NCBI GenBank assembly: GCA_965216515.1 | Contig: OZ244173.1 | Coordinates: forward strand, 2,976,001 to 3,040,000 | Length of the DNA stretch: 64,000 bases | Direction of reading: 5' to 3' | DNA from: CAXMRP01 sp965216515 | Lineage (GTDB): Bacteria; Pseudomonadota; Alphaproteobacteria; Rhizobiales; Afifellaceae | Shown here: piece after piece, positions 18,916 through 29,007 of the stretch | How positions within the stretch are numbered: the first letter of the stretch is position 1 | Layout: every line of letters begins with the position of its first letter | Position numbers and translations under genes: made by a program | Notes under the pieces: generated by a model | Told to the model about the DNA's origin: nothing | What the model saw: the letters and a program-made list of their open reading frames with translations, nothing else | Database searches by the model: none

Positions 18916-19072
18916 GCGTTTGCGTGTCCTGTGGGTTCAGCCGCATCAGACGGTTGGGACGGAAGCGCTGAATGCGCGGCAAAGGTGGGGCGACGGAGCA
19001 GGTTGGTTGCCACGCCGTCCCGAACCTACGACATTGCCCGGCTCAGTCCAGTGGTCGCGGCCGCGTTGCCCG

Positions 19073-19894
19073 TCAACCGAGTGTTTTCAGGATGATGATC
19101 CCGCAGGCGACGACGACGGCGCTGATGGCCCGGCGTGGACCGAAACCCTCGCCCAGAAACACCGCGCCGATAATCGCCGCAAATACGACGCTGGTTTCGC
19201 GTACCGCGACGATTTCTGCGACCGCACCCTGCGTAAAGCACCAGATGATGACGCCGTAGCCGGCCATCGACAGGATCGCCGCAAGCATCGCCCTATAGCC
19301 GGAGCGCACGACATAGCGGCCGAAATTGCGCTTTTGCCGGACGAGGGCGAAGACACCCAGTGGGATGCTGTCCAGGACGAACAGCCAGGCGATGTAACCC
19401 AGCGGCGCATCGGCCAGGCGCACGCCGATCGCATCGACAATGGAATAGATCGCGATAACGAGACCGGTCCCCAGCGCATACAGGACGCCACGGTCAAGCG
19501 CACGCACGCCATAGGTACGCGCCAGCGCCAGGCTCATGATGCCCACGGAAACAAGCGCAATACCGACAAGGCTGGCGCCGCTGTAGGCGCCATCGAACAG
19601 GATGAAGGCGAACAGCGTGACCAGAATCGGCGCGCTGCCGCGGGCGATCGGATAGGCCCGCGAAAGGTCGCCATATTCATAGGCTTTCAAAAGCAGCAGG
19701 CGATAGGCGATGTGGATGACTGCCGAAGCGACAATATACGGCCAGCTCGCCGCCGCCGGAATGGCAACGAAAGGCACCAGGACAAGGGCAACGACAAACT
19801 GCCACATATCGATCCCGATCATGGTGTTGAAGCCGTCCGACGACGATTTCAAAAGCGCATTCCACGATGCGTGGAAGAACGCGGCCGCGAGCAC
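19073..19894 (-). CDS. EamA (DMT) family transporter
   Basis: About 273 residues with roughly ten hydrophobic segments in two EamA repeats (FFHASWNALLKSSSDGF at the start, GALFFAAIIGAV-like LGEGFGP near the end). It is an inner-membrane exporter or permease of unknown substrate. The GTG at 19894 is the first standard start, but the frame continues nine codons upstream with family-like sequence (ITESTLLLIV), so a rarer start codon is likely. Confidence 0.85.
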   Translation of the reverse strand: MLAAAFFHASWNALLKSSSDGFNTMIGIDMWQFVVALVLVPFVAIPAAASWPYIVASAVIHIAYRLLLLKAYEYGDLSRAYPIARGSAPILVTLFAFILFDGAYSGASLVGIALVSVGIMSLALARTYGVRALDRGVLYALGTGLVIAIYSIVDAIGVRLADAPLGYIAWLFVLDSIPLGVFALVRQKRNFGRYVVRSGYRAMLAAILSMAGYGVIIWCFTQGAVAEIVAVRETSVVFAAIIGAVFLGEGFGPRRAISAVVVACGIIILKTLG

Positions 19895-20137
19895 GATCAG
19901 CAGCAGGGTGGATTCAGTGATGATCGCCCCGCTCCGATATCAATGGCTTGGGGTTGGCCGGTGGCCGGGACCGGCGCCAGCGGCCACAGGACCAGAATCC
20001 GGTATCCGGTTCAATTGCCTGGCGGCCACTATTTGATGTTTTCCAGTCAGGTATCGCCTGCGGATCGCCGGTGTTGCCCGTTTTCTCGGATCCGCAAGCG
20101 CCATTCCTGGCCGAATTGAGCCCCGGGAGCGATTAAT

Positions 20138-20174
20138 CGCGGGAAACTGTGCCCATTTGGGCACAGTTTCCCGC
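20138..20174. repeat. Perfect 16-bp stem-loop
   Basis: GCGGGAAACTGTGCCC pairs fully with GGGCACAGTTTCCCGC around the loop ATTT. No T-run follows on the plus strand. It sits in the 407-base gap between the EamA gene and the L,D-transpeptidase gene. It may be a terminator-like RNA hairpin or a dispersed palindrome. Nothing else is seen in the gap apart from the likely promoter of the transpeptidase. Confidence 0.7.
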
Positions 20175-20301
20175 CAAGGACATATCAATGACATGATTGT
20201 TATGGCCGAGCTGACATTGTTTCTACACTGTTCACGTTTGCTGCGGTAGGCTTGACGCGATTGCGTGAAGCAGGTGGCGGCAAATCATTGGCGGACAAGG
20301 C

Positions 20302-22197
20302 ATGATGTATCGATCTGGTAATTGCGTCTTTGGAAAATGTCTGGGCATGGTGGCCGGGCTGTCGATCCTTGCCGGCGGGCTGTCGGTCGCGCCAATCGAA
20401 TCGGCCTCCGCTCAGGGCCTGCTTGACCGCCTGTTCAATACGCCGCGCTATCAGGAGCGCCAGCGGACTCTCCGGCAGGAAAAAAAGCTGAAGAAGCAGG
20501 CGTACAAGCCCATCCGTGTCGCCGGTCCGCGTTATTACCGCTACAAGGCGGAGGCACCGGTCTGGGTGACATTCGACAACCTCGCCGATGTCGATGCCGG
20601 TTCCGGTGTGCCGTCGGTGCCGCCTCGGCTCCTGACGCCCTTTGAGCGCGCACGCGATCAGCTCAAGACCTACAAGCTGCGGACATATCGTGAGATCGCC
20701 AGCGCCATCGACGCGCATTACTCGGCAAATCCGGGCTTTGTTTGGATATCCGGAAACACCGTGAACGACCGTGCGCGGGCCGTCATGGCGGCGCTGGCCA
20801 GGGCGGACAAATTCGGCCTCGATCCGGCGGACTACCTGGTGGCGGAACCCGATCTGGAACTGGTGCGCGACAATCCCGAAGACCGGGAACGGGCGATGAT
20901 CGGCTTTGAGATGGAATTGACGGCAAGCGCGCTGCTTTATGTCCTCGATGCGCAGCGCGGCCGCATCGATCCCAACAAGATTTCAGGGTATCATGATCTG
21001 CCGCGCAACAAGGTCGATTTGGTCCGGACCGCCCGGTTGCTTTCCGGTGTCAGCCGGCCGGACGCCTATCTGGAGGGCCGGCATCCCGCGTCCGACGATT
21101 TCAAGGCCCTTGTGCGCAGGCTCGCCGAACTGAAGGCGCTGGACGCCAACGAGGATCGGATTCAAATAGCGCCGGGCACATTCCTGAAACCGGGAACGAC
21201 CGATCCCGAGCTGGTCAATGTGATTGCGGCGATCCGCAAGGCCGGATCGCAGACGCTCCTGTCCGATCACGACGCGTTTCTTCAAAGCTATGCGCAGGAT
21301 CATGTCTACACGCCGGAGGCGGTGGCGCTGGTGCGCGATTTCCAGCGCGAGAAGGGGCTCTCTGCGGACGGTATCGTCGGCAAGAACACCATCCGCGCAT
21401 TGACGCCGATCACCAACCACGAGCGCATTCGCAAGATCGAACTGGCGATGGAACGCCGGCGCTGGCTGCCGCGCAATCTCGGCGCCCGCCATGTGTTCAT
21501 CAACCAGGCGGCATTCACGGCGACGTACAACGAGGCGGGCGAGGCGCCGTTTTCCATGCGGGTCGTCGTCGGCAAGAAATCCAACCAGACGTCATTCTTC
21601 CGCGACCAGATCGAAACCGTGGAATTCAATCCCTATTGGGGTGTGCCGCGTTCGATTATCGTCAATGAGATGGTCCCCAAACTGTACGGCGATCCGTCCT
21701 ATCTCGACCGTCTGGGCTACGAGGTGTCGACGGTTTCCGGTCGCCGCGTTTCATCCCGCTCCGTCGACTGGTACGGTGTGGCCACCAAACGCGTATCCAT
21801 CAATGTCCGGCAGCCGCCGGGCAGCCGCAATGCGTTGGGCAGGTTGAAGATCCTGTTTCCGAACAAGCATGCGATCTACATGCACGACACGCCGCACAAG
21901 AGCCTTTTTGAGCGGGATTCCCGCGCCTTCAGCCATGGCTGCATCCGCCTGCACGATCCGCGCGGCATGGCGGCCAGGGTTCTCGGCACGACAGTCGACT
22001 ATGTCGATCGCCGGATCGCCGAGGGCCGCAACGATTCCGACGATGTGACCGTAAACACACCGGTCTATGTCGCCTATTTCACCGCCTGGCCGACCGACAA
22101 CGGCGACATCGGATTCTATGACGACATGTACGACCGGGACAAATACCTTGAAAAGGCGATCAAGGTGACGGAAACGGCACGCCAGACGGCCAGTTGA
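20302..22197 (+). CDS. L,D-transpeptidase (YcbB-type)
   Basis: A 631-residue periplasmic enzyme that makes 3-3 peptidoglycan crosslinks or attaches proteins. A signal peptide spans about residues 1-38 (ending SASAQ). Next come a scaffold domain, a peptidoglycan-binding repeat near residue 330-370 (YTPEAVALVRDFQREKGLSADGIVG), and a YkuD catalytic domain whose HDTP...SHGCIRLHD contains the catalytic Cys and His. The length and order match YcbB/LdtD. Confidence 0.93.
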   Translation: MMYRSGNCVFGKCLGMVAGLSILAGGLSVAPIESASAQGLLDRLFNTPRYQERQRTLRQEKKLKKQAYKPIRVAGPRYYRYKAEAPVWVTFDNLADVDAGSGVPSVPPRLLTPFERARDQLKTYKLRTYREIASAIDAHYSANPGFVWISGNTVNDRARAVMAALARADKFGLDPADYLVAEPDLELVRDNPEDRERAMIGFEMELTASALLYVLDAQRGRIDPNKISGYHDLPRNKVDLVRTARLLSGVSRPDAYLEGRHPASDDFKALVRRLAELKALDANEDRIQIAPGTFLKPGTTDPELVNVIAAIRKAGSQTLLSDHDAFLQSYAQDHVYTPEAVALVRDFQREKGLSADGIVGKNTIRALTPITNHERIRKIELAMERRRWLPRNLGARHVFINQAAFTATYNEAGEAPFSMRVVVGKKSNQTSFFRDQIETVEFNPYWGVPRSIIVNEMVPKLYGDPSYLDRLGYEVSTVSGRRVSSRSVDWYGVATKRVSINVRQPPGSRNALGRLKILFPNKHAIYMHDTPHKSLFERDSRAFSHGCIRLHDPRGMAARVLGTTVDYVDRRIAEGRNDSDDVTVNTPVYVAYFTAWPTDNGDIGFYDDMYDRDKYLEKAIKVTETARQTAS

Positions 22198-22228
22198 ACA
22201 CGCCCCGTTAGCGGCGTGGCCGGCCGGC

Positions 22229-23731
<1,503 letters not shown>

Positions 23732-24042
23732 CGTCGGCTGTCACTCCTGATCGCTGTGTTCCGGCGCCGGATCCTGCCGATCGGCTACGCCGGATTGATT
23801 TTCGCTTGCTGCCCCTGACATGGCGGAAAGGTGCCGCCGAGGTCAATAGGAATTCCCCGCTCGCCGCCCGGTTGAGCCCGACGGGCCGGTCCGGTCGTCG
23901 CTGAACGGGTATCGGCAACCGGCGCCGGCATGAGCGACCCGGGGCCGGCCACCGCCGTCGAACCTGCCCGGATCGCCATTGCGCAGGGCGCCGCAGGTTC
24001 CCAATTGCGGATGCGACGGCGATCGGATAAAGCATGCGCAAC

Positions 24043-24119
<77 letters not shown>

Positions 24120-24458
24120 TATTCATAAATAAAATCAATAATTTATACAAATGGGAAGTTCTCTTAATTTCCGTGATGACGTTTGGTCACCACCTGGTCA
24201 CCACACGAAATCAAGTTTCAGCCACTTTCGACGGCAAATCCTCACGAATTTATGACAGGCATTTCAGTGTCGAATTCTTTGCAAGAGAACGCAGTAGGTG
24301 CTGGTCAATGCCCCGCGAAGGAAGGGTTGATCAAAGAATCGGATAGCTTTTAGCGCGCTGTGCGTCACCGCCGACGCAAGTTCCGCTTTCAAAAAGTATC
24401 GCTTGAGATTAGTGCACACAAAGCAAGTCGGATTTGGCAGTGACGAAAACTTGGGTCA
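24120..24458. other. Junction between tRNA-Arg and the catabolic island
   Basis: No gene is supported. The AT-rich first 40 bases are followed by a direct repeat TGGTCACCA at 24184-24192 and 24195-24203. This is where an integrase would be expected beside a tRNA, but no integrase ORF or clear remnant is visible on either strand. Confidence 0.5.
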
Positions 24459-25649
24459 CTACCCGGCCTCGGACCAACCGATTTCCCTTAAGATATCGTC
24501 TTCGTGCTGGTTCAATCTTGGTGAAGATTGCACGTGAACCGCCCGATTTCCGTCCAACATGATCGGCGTATTCAGCGTCGGGACCAACCCGTTGGCCATG
24601 TGAACGTTGGCTAGCGCGCCTTGAAGTTGCCGATGGCGTACTTGCGGGTCGCCGAACACGTCCTCCAGATCATTGATGGGGCCGCCGGGCACAACATTCT
24701 GATCGAGTAGCGCCAACAGTTCATCTCGCCGCCAGTGGGCGATCGTCGTTGCTAGTAGGTCGCACAGTTTTTCGCGGTTTTTTACGCGAGCCTCATTCGT
24801 GGCGTAGTCAGGATTGTCCGCCAAGTTGTCCAACCCAAGAATTGCGCACAGCCTGCCGAACTGGCGGTCGTTGCCAACGGCAATGATGAGGTGGCCGTCA
24901 CTTGTCTCAAAAACCTGATAGGGAACGATGTTGGGATGCGCATTGCCTATTCGGGTTGGCGTCGAACCTGAAACGAAGTAGTTGAGCACCTGATTGGCGA
25001 GGACCGCGACCTGGCTGTCGAGAAGCGCCATGTCGAGACGGGACCCTTGCCCCGTCATTCGCCGTTCGGCCAATGCTGCTTGGATTGCAATGACGCTGTA
25101 GAGCGCAGTGAAGATGTCGGCGAAGGCGACCCCAACCTTTTGCGGTTCGCCGTCCCGTTCGCCGGTCAGCGACATGATGCCGGACATACCTTGAATGATG
25201 AAGTCGTAGCCCGGGCGTGATGCGTACGGGCCGTTCTGTCCAAATCCGGTTATCGAACAATAGATCAGGCCGGGATTGAGAACTTTCACACTGTCATAGT
25301 CCAAACCGAACTTTTTGAGACCGCCGACTTTGAAGTTTTCAATCAAGACGTCTGCGGATTTCACCAAGGAAATCAATTTGCGCTTGTCGAGGTCATTGCT
25401 GAAATCGAGCGAGATGGAGCGCTTGCCGCGGTTGCACGCATGAAAGTAAGCAGCGTCGCGTCCTCCGTCATCATACGTAACGAATGGCGGGCCCCATTCG
25501 CGCGTATCATCGCCTGCGGGCGACTCCACCTTGATGACGTCGGCGCCAAGATCGGCAAGCGTCTGGCCGGCCCAGGGTCCAGCAAGGATGCGTGCCAATT
25601 CGATCACACGGATGCCGGCCAGCGGCTGAGGCCTTTCGTGATCGGACAT
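24459..25649 (-). CDS. Class III CoA-transferase (CaiB/BaiF), probably glutarate-activating
   Basis: A 396-residue transferase with the family N-terminus (LAGIRVIELARILAGPWAGQTLADLGADVIKVE), RGKRSISLDF, and the catalytic Asp in RPGYDFIIQGMSG. Members move CoA between acids, forming an enzyme-aspartyl-CoA intermediate. It lies two bases downstream of glutaryl-CoA dehydrogenase in one operon. So it is most likely a succinyl-CoA:glutarate CoA-transferase, as in the human SUGCT type. It delivers the glutarate end product of nicotinate ring cleavage into CoA metabolism. The substrate is inferred from context. Confidence 0.88.
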   Translation of the reverse strand: MSDHERPQPLAGIRVIELARILAGPWAGQTLADLGADVIKVESPAGDDTREWGPPFVTYDDGGRDAAYFHACNRGKRSISLDFSNDLDKRKLISLVKSADVLIENFKVGGLKKFGLDYDSVKVLNPGLIYCSITGFGQNGPYASRPGYDFIIQGMSGIMSLTGERDGEPQKVGVAFADIFTALYSVIAIQAALAERRMTGQGSRLDMALLDSQVAVLANQVLNYFVSGSTPTRIGNAHPNIVPYQVFETSDGHLIIAVGNDRQFGRLCAILGLDNLADNPDYATNEARVKNREKLCDLLATTIAHWRRDELLALLDQNVVPGGPINDLEDVFGDPQVRHRQLQGALANVHMANGLVPTLNTPIMLDGNRAVHVQSSPRLNQHEDDILREIGWSEAG

Positions 25650-25651
25650 AT

Positions 25652-26839
25652 TCAGGAAAACGCTTGCAGACCGGTCTGGGCCCGGCCGAGGATCAACGCA
25701 TGAATATCGTGCGTACCTTCATAGGTGTTGACCGTTTCCAGATTGAGCATATGACGCATGACCGGAAATTCATCGCTGATGCCGTTTCCGCCGTGCATGT
25801 CACGCGCCACACGGGCGATATCCAGCGCCTTGCCGCAATTATTGCGTTTTATCAGCGAGATCATCTGCGGCGCTTCCTCTCCTGCGTCCATCAGCCTTCC
25901 GACTCGTATGCAGCCCTGTAGGCCGAGTGCAATCTCGCTCTGCATGTCGGCCAGTTTCTTCTGCACCAGCTGCATAGCTGCGAGTGGTTTGTTGAACTGT
26001 TTTCGGTCAAGCGTGTACTGACGCGCCGCATGCCAGCAGGTTTCCGCCGCGCCCATCGCTCCCCACGAAATGCCATAGCGAGCCCGATTGAGGCAGCCGA
26101 AGGGCCCCTTGAGACCGGAAACGTTCGGCAACAGATTCTCTTTAGGCACCTCCACGCAGTCCATCACAATCTCGCCAGTGATCGACGCGCGCAGAGATAG
26201 CTTCCCCTCGATCTTCGGCGCCGAAAGCCCTTCCATACCCTTTTCCAATATGAAACCGCGTATGGCGTTGTCATGGGCCGTCGATTTCGCCCAGACGACA
26301 AAAACGTCGGCGATGGGCGAATTCGTGATCCACATCTTCGCACCGACGAGGCGGAATCCATCGGAGATCTCATCGGCGCGCGTTTTCATGCTGGCTGGGT
26401 CGGACCCCGCGTCGGGTTCCGTCAGTCCGAAACAGCCGATCCATTCGCCGCTTGCCAGTTTCGGGAGGTACTTTTGTTTCTGTTCTTCGCTGCCATAGGC
26501 ATGGATCGGATGCATGACGAGGGATGATTGCACGCTCATTGCTGACCGGTAGCCGGAATCGACCCGTTCGATCTCGCGTGCGACCAGCCCATAGGCGACA
26601 TAGTTTGCGCCAAGTCCTCCAAGGGATTCGGGAATGGTAATGCCGAGCAAACCCTGCGTGCCCATCTCCGACATGATGTCCCGATCGAATTCCTCGCTCC
26701 GGAAAGCTTTGGTCACGCGTGGGACAAGTTTGTCTTCGGCATAGGCTTTTGCCGAGTCACGCAAAAGGCGCTCAGTTTCGTCCAATTGCCGTTCCAGCAG
26801 GAACGGGTCTTCCCAATTCGTCCAAACTGAATCGACCAT
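25652..26839 (-). CDS. gcdH: Glutaryl-CoA dehydrogenase
   Basis: A 395-residue FAD enzyme that oxidises and decarboxylates glutaryl-CoA to crotonyl-CoA, passing electrons to ETF. It fits this subfamily rather than ordinary acyl-CoA dehydrogenases: DPFLLERQLDETERLLRDSA, CFGLTEPDAGSDPASMKTRA, LNRARYGISWGAMGAAE, and the C-terminal TYEGTHDIHALILGRAQTG with the catalytic Glu. First gene of a minus-strand operon with the CoA-transferase; the palindromic operator lies 16 bases upstream of its start codon. Confidence 0.95.
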   Translation of the reverse strand: MVDSVWTNWEDPFLLERQLDETERLLRDSAKAYAEDKLVPRVTKAFRSEEFDRDIMSEMGTQGLLGITIPESLGGLGANYVAYGLVAREIERVDSGYRSAMSVQSSLVMHPIHAYGSEEQKQKYLPKLASGEWIGCFGLTEPDAGSDPASMKTRADEISDGFRLVGAKMWITNSPIADVFVVWAKSTAHDNAIRGFILEKGMEGLSAPKIEGKLSLRASITGEIVMDCVEVPKENLLPNVSGLKGPFGCLNRARYGISWGAMGAAETCWHAARQYTLDRKQFNKPLAAMQLVQKKLADMQSEIALGLQGCIRVGRLMDAGEEAPQMISLIKRNNCGKALDIARVARDMHGGNGISDEFPVMRHMLNLETVNTYEGTHDIHALILGRAQTGLQAFS

Positions 26840-26855
26840 TTACAGCCTCAAAATT

Positions 26856-26871
26856 CATTAGTATACTAATG
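26856..26871. promoter_or_regulatory. Island operator, site 1 (perfect palindrome)
   Basis: CATTAGTATACTAATG is a perfect 16-bp palindrome between divergent gcdH and the aldehyde:ferredoxin oxidoreductase gene. The core TTAGTATAC recurs at three other intergenic sites of the island and nowhere else that I noticed. It is probably the binding site of the island MarR protein. Confidence 0.75.
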
Positions 26872-26915
26872 ATCTAACAGGCGGTTTCACGCAGGTCAAC
26901 TGCCTGGATATTCAA

Positions 26916-28670
26916 ATGGTCGACCAGCCCAGCGTGAAAGTGAAAATGCGGACACACATTGACATCGATCTCAACGCGAAGAAGGCAATCAGACACAAAA
27001 TCCATGGGAAAGCCCTTGCCCATGGAGGACGCTATCTGATTGCACGAACACTGCTCGACCGAAATGTCGCTGAACTGGATTCGCTGTCGCCTGAAGCGCC
27101 CCTGATTTTTTCCGCCGGGCCATTTGCTGGGACAAACTTTTCGAATGCGAACCGGTTAAGCGTCGGTTGTAAGAGTCCGCTGACTGGAGGGATCAAGGAA
27201 GCAAACAGTGGCGGGACATTTGCCTACGCCATGGGCCAGCTTGAGATATCGGGAATAACCTTCAACGGCGCCTGCGACGACTGGCAACTCATCCACATTT
27301 CGAAGGACGGCACGATCACCTTCAGCGATGCGGCGGATTACCTGGGGCTCGGCAATTTCGAATGCGCCAAAAAACTGCACGATGCCTATGGAGACAAGAT
27401 TTCCATCGGATTGTGCGGGCCGGTTGGAGAATACCAGGGACTGCTTGCCGGCATCGCCTTCTCCGACACAGACAATCGACCTTCCAGGCTAGCTGCGCGT
27501 GGCGGTGTTGGCGCAGTGATGGGCTCCAAGAAGATCAAAGCCATCATCATCGAAAAGCACAAGATGCCGCCGATGCACAATCGCAAAGGGTACATGTCCG
27601 AGGTCAAGGAGTATGGGCGAAAGCTGGGAGAGTCCGCCGCGGTTCAAGCCCTCAAGACCACCGGCACTGCTATGGTCGCGGATTTGACAAACTATATGGG
27701 TGCGCTGCCCGTCAACAATTTCTCCAACGGTCAACTGACGGCGAGCGAAGATGGACCGCTCAAGATGGGCGGTGATTACATCCGCGAACTCAACCAATCC
27801 CGTGGCGGCGATATATCTCACGCTTGCATGCCGGGTTGTCTCATCAAGTGCAGCAACGTCTATGCCGACGACAAAGGTAGGGAGTTGGTGTCGCCCCTCG
27901 AATACGAGACCATTGGACTGCTCGGCACCAATTGCGGATTAACCGAACCGGACGATGTGGCGGTGCTGAACGAGACTGCCAATGATCTGGGCGTCGACAG
28001 CATAGAACTGGGCGCGACCATCGGGGTGCTGATGGAAGCCGGCGATGCTGAGTTCGGCGATGTTGGTTTCATGGAACGCTGCCTTGACGATATTCGCATT
28101 GGCAACAAGCGGGGTCGATTCCTGGCCAAAGGAACGGCAAGAGTCGGGCAAGCTTTAGGCGTCCAACGCGTTCCGGTTATCAAAAAACAGGCGATCAGCG
28201 CCTATGACCCTCGTGTGATCGAGGTGACCGGAATCTCCATGATGGTGACCGCTCAAGGTGCCGATCACACGACTGGAAACGCTCCTTCTTTCAAGTGCGA
28301 CGACAAGACCGTGGAAGAGTTGGCCGCAGAAAGCCTCAAGATGCAGATCAACAGTGCCGTCGCGGATTCGCTCGGCATTTGTGTCTTCGGTCGCACGGTG
28401 ACCGACGTAAACCTTCAATTGATTGCCGACGCGATCAACGACGCCTTCGACATTGACGTTGATCCCGCGTTCGTCCGGCAAATTGGCTTGAACACTTTGA
28501 AGCTCGAAGCCGAATTCAATAGGCGTGCGGGTTTCACTGACCGGGACGACGAACTGCCGCCGTTTTTCCTGTCCGAACCGCTTCCTCCAACTGGAAAGAG
28601 GGCGCGTTTGACCGGTGCCGAGGTGAATGAACACATGGCGCGAATGATCAAAGAAGAGGCCGGTCAGTGA
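26916..28670 (+). CDS. Aldehyde:ferredoxin oxidoreductase, tungsten type
   Basis: A 584-residue AOR-family enzyme that oxidises aldehydes to acids with ferredoxin. Cluster ligands appear as Cys304, Cys308 and Cys312 (CMPGCLIKC) and Cys489 (SLGICVFG). The pterin-binding region NANRLSVGCKSPLTGGIKEANSGG and MMVTAQGADHTTGNAP also fit. A start at 26946 would also suit the family. It heads an operon with ferredoxin and a 2-oxoacid:ferredoxin oxidoreductase. By inference it oxidises glutarate semialdehyde or 2-formylglutarate from nicotinate ring opening and returns reduced ferredoxin to the nicotinate reductase. Confidence 0.92.
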   Translation: MVDQPSVKVKMRTHIDIDLNAKKAIRHKIHGKALAHGGRYLIARTLLDRNVAELDSLSPEAPLIFSAGPFAGTNFSNANRLSVGCKSPLTGGIKEANSGGTFAYAMGQLEISGITFNGACDDWQLIHISKDGTITFSDAADYLGLGNFECAKKLHDAYGDKISIGLCGPVGEYQGLLAGIAFSDTDNRPSRLAARGGVGAVMGSKKIKAIIIEKHKMPPMHNRKGYMSEVKEYGRKLGESAAVQALKTTGTAMVADLTNYMGALPVNNFSNGQLTASEDGPLKMGGDYIRELNQSRGGDISHACMPGCLIKCSNVYADDKGRELVSPLEYETIGLLGTNCGLTEPDDVAVLNETANDLGVDSIELGATIGVLMEAGDAEFGDVGFMERCLDDIRIGNKRGRFLAKGTARVGQALGVQRVPVIKKQAISAYDPRVIEVTGISMMVTAQGADHTTGNAPSFKCDDKTVEELAAESLKMQINSAVADSLGICVFGRTVTDVNLQLIADAINDAFDIDVDPAFVRQIGLNTLKLEAEFNRRAGFTDRDDELPPFFLSEPLPPTGKRARLTGAEVNEHMARMIKEEAGQ

Positions 28671-29002
28671 CCTACATCGTTACCGAGAACTGTATCCGGT
28701 GCAAATATCAGGATTGTATCGAAGTCTGCCCGGTCGATTGCTTTTATGTCGGAGAGAACTTCCTGGTGATCCACCCTGACGAGTGCATCGACTGTGGAGT
28801 CTGCGAGCCCGAATGCCCGGCCGAAGCGATCAAGGCCGATACGGAGTCCGGACTTGAGCATTGGTTGGAGGTCAACACCAAGTTCTCACTGATTTGGCCG
28901 AATATAACCGCCAAAGGTGAGGTTCCAGCAGATGCCGACGAGTGGCTTAACAAACCCGGTAAGCAGTCGGAATTTTCCGAGGCGCCCGGGGTCGGGGATT
29001 AA
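28667..29002 (+). CDS. 7Fe-type ferredoxin (FdxA-like)
   Basis: A 111-residue ferredoxin with the 3Fe-4S/4Fe-4S pattern NCIRCKYQDCIEVCPVDCF followed by ECIDCGVCEPECP, and the C-terminal extension common in proteobacterial FdxA. The GTG start overlaps the AOR stop by four bases, so both are translationally coupled. It is the likely electron carrier between AOR, the 2-oxoacid oxidoreductase and 6-hydroxynicotinate reductase. Confidence 0.94.
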   Translation: MTYIVTENCIRCKYQDCIEVCPVDCFYVGENFLVIHPDECIDCGVCEPECPAEAIKADTESGLEHWLEVNTKFSLIWPNITAKGEVPADADEWLNKPGKQSEFSEAPGVGD

Positions 29003-29007
29003 TCCCC

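Noticed and set aside
18914..20119. 401-residue plus-strand open frame opposite the EamA transporter
   Set aside because: Asp/Arg/His-rich shadow translation; the opposite strand encodes a clear membrane transporter.
24184..24203. Direct repeat TGGTCACCA as an attachment site or CRISPR-like repeat
   Set aside because: Only two short copies, no spacers, no match to the tRNA 3' end. No CRISPR array is visible anywhere in the window.
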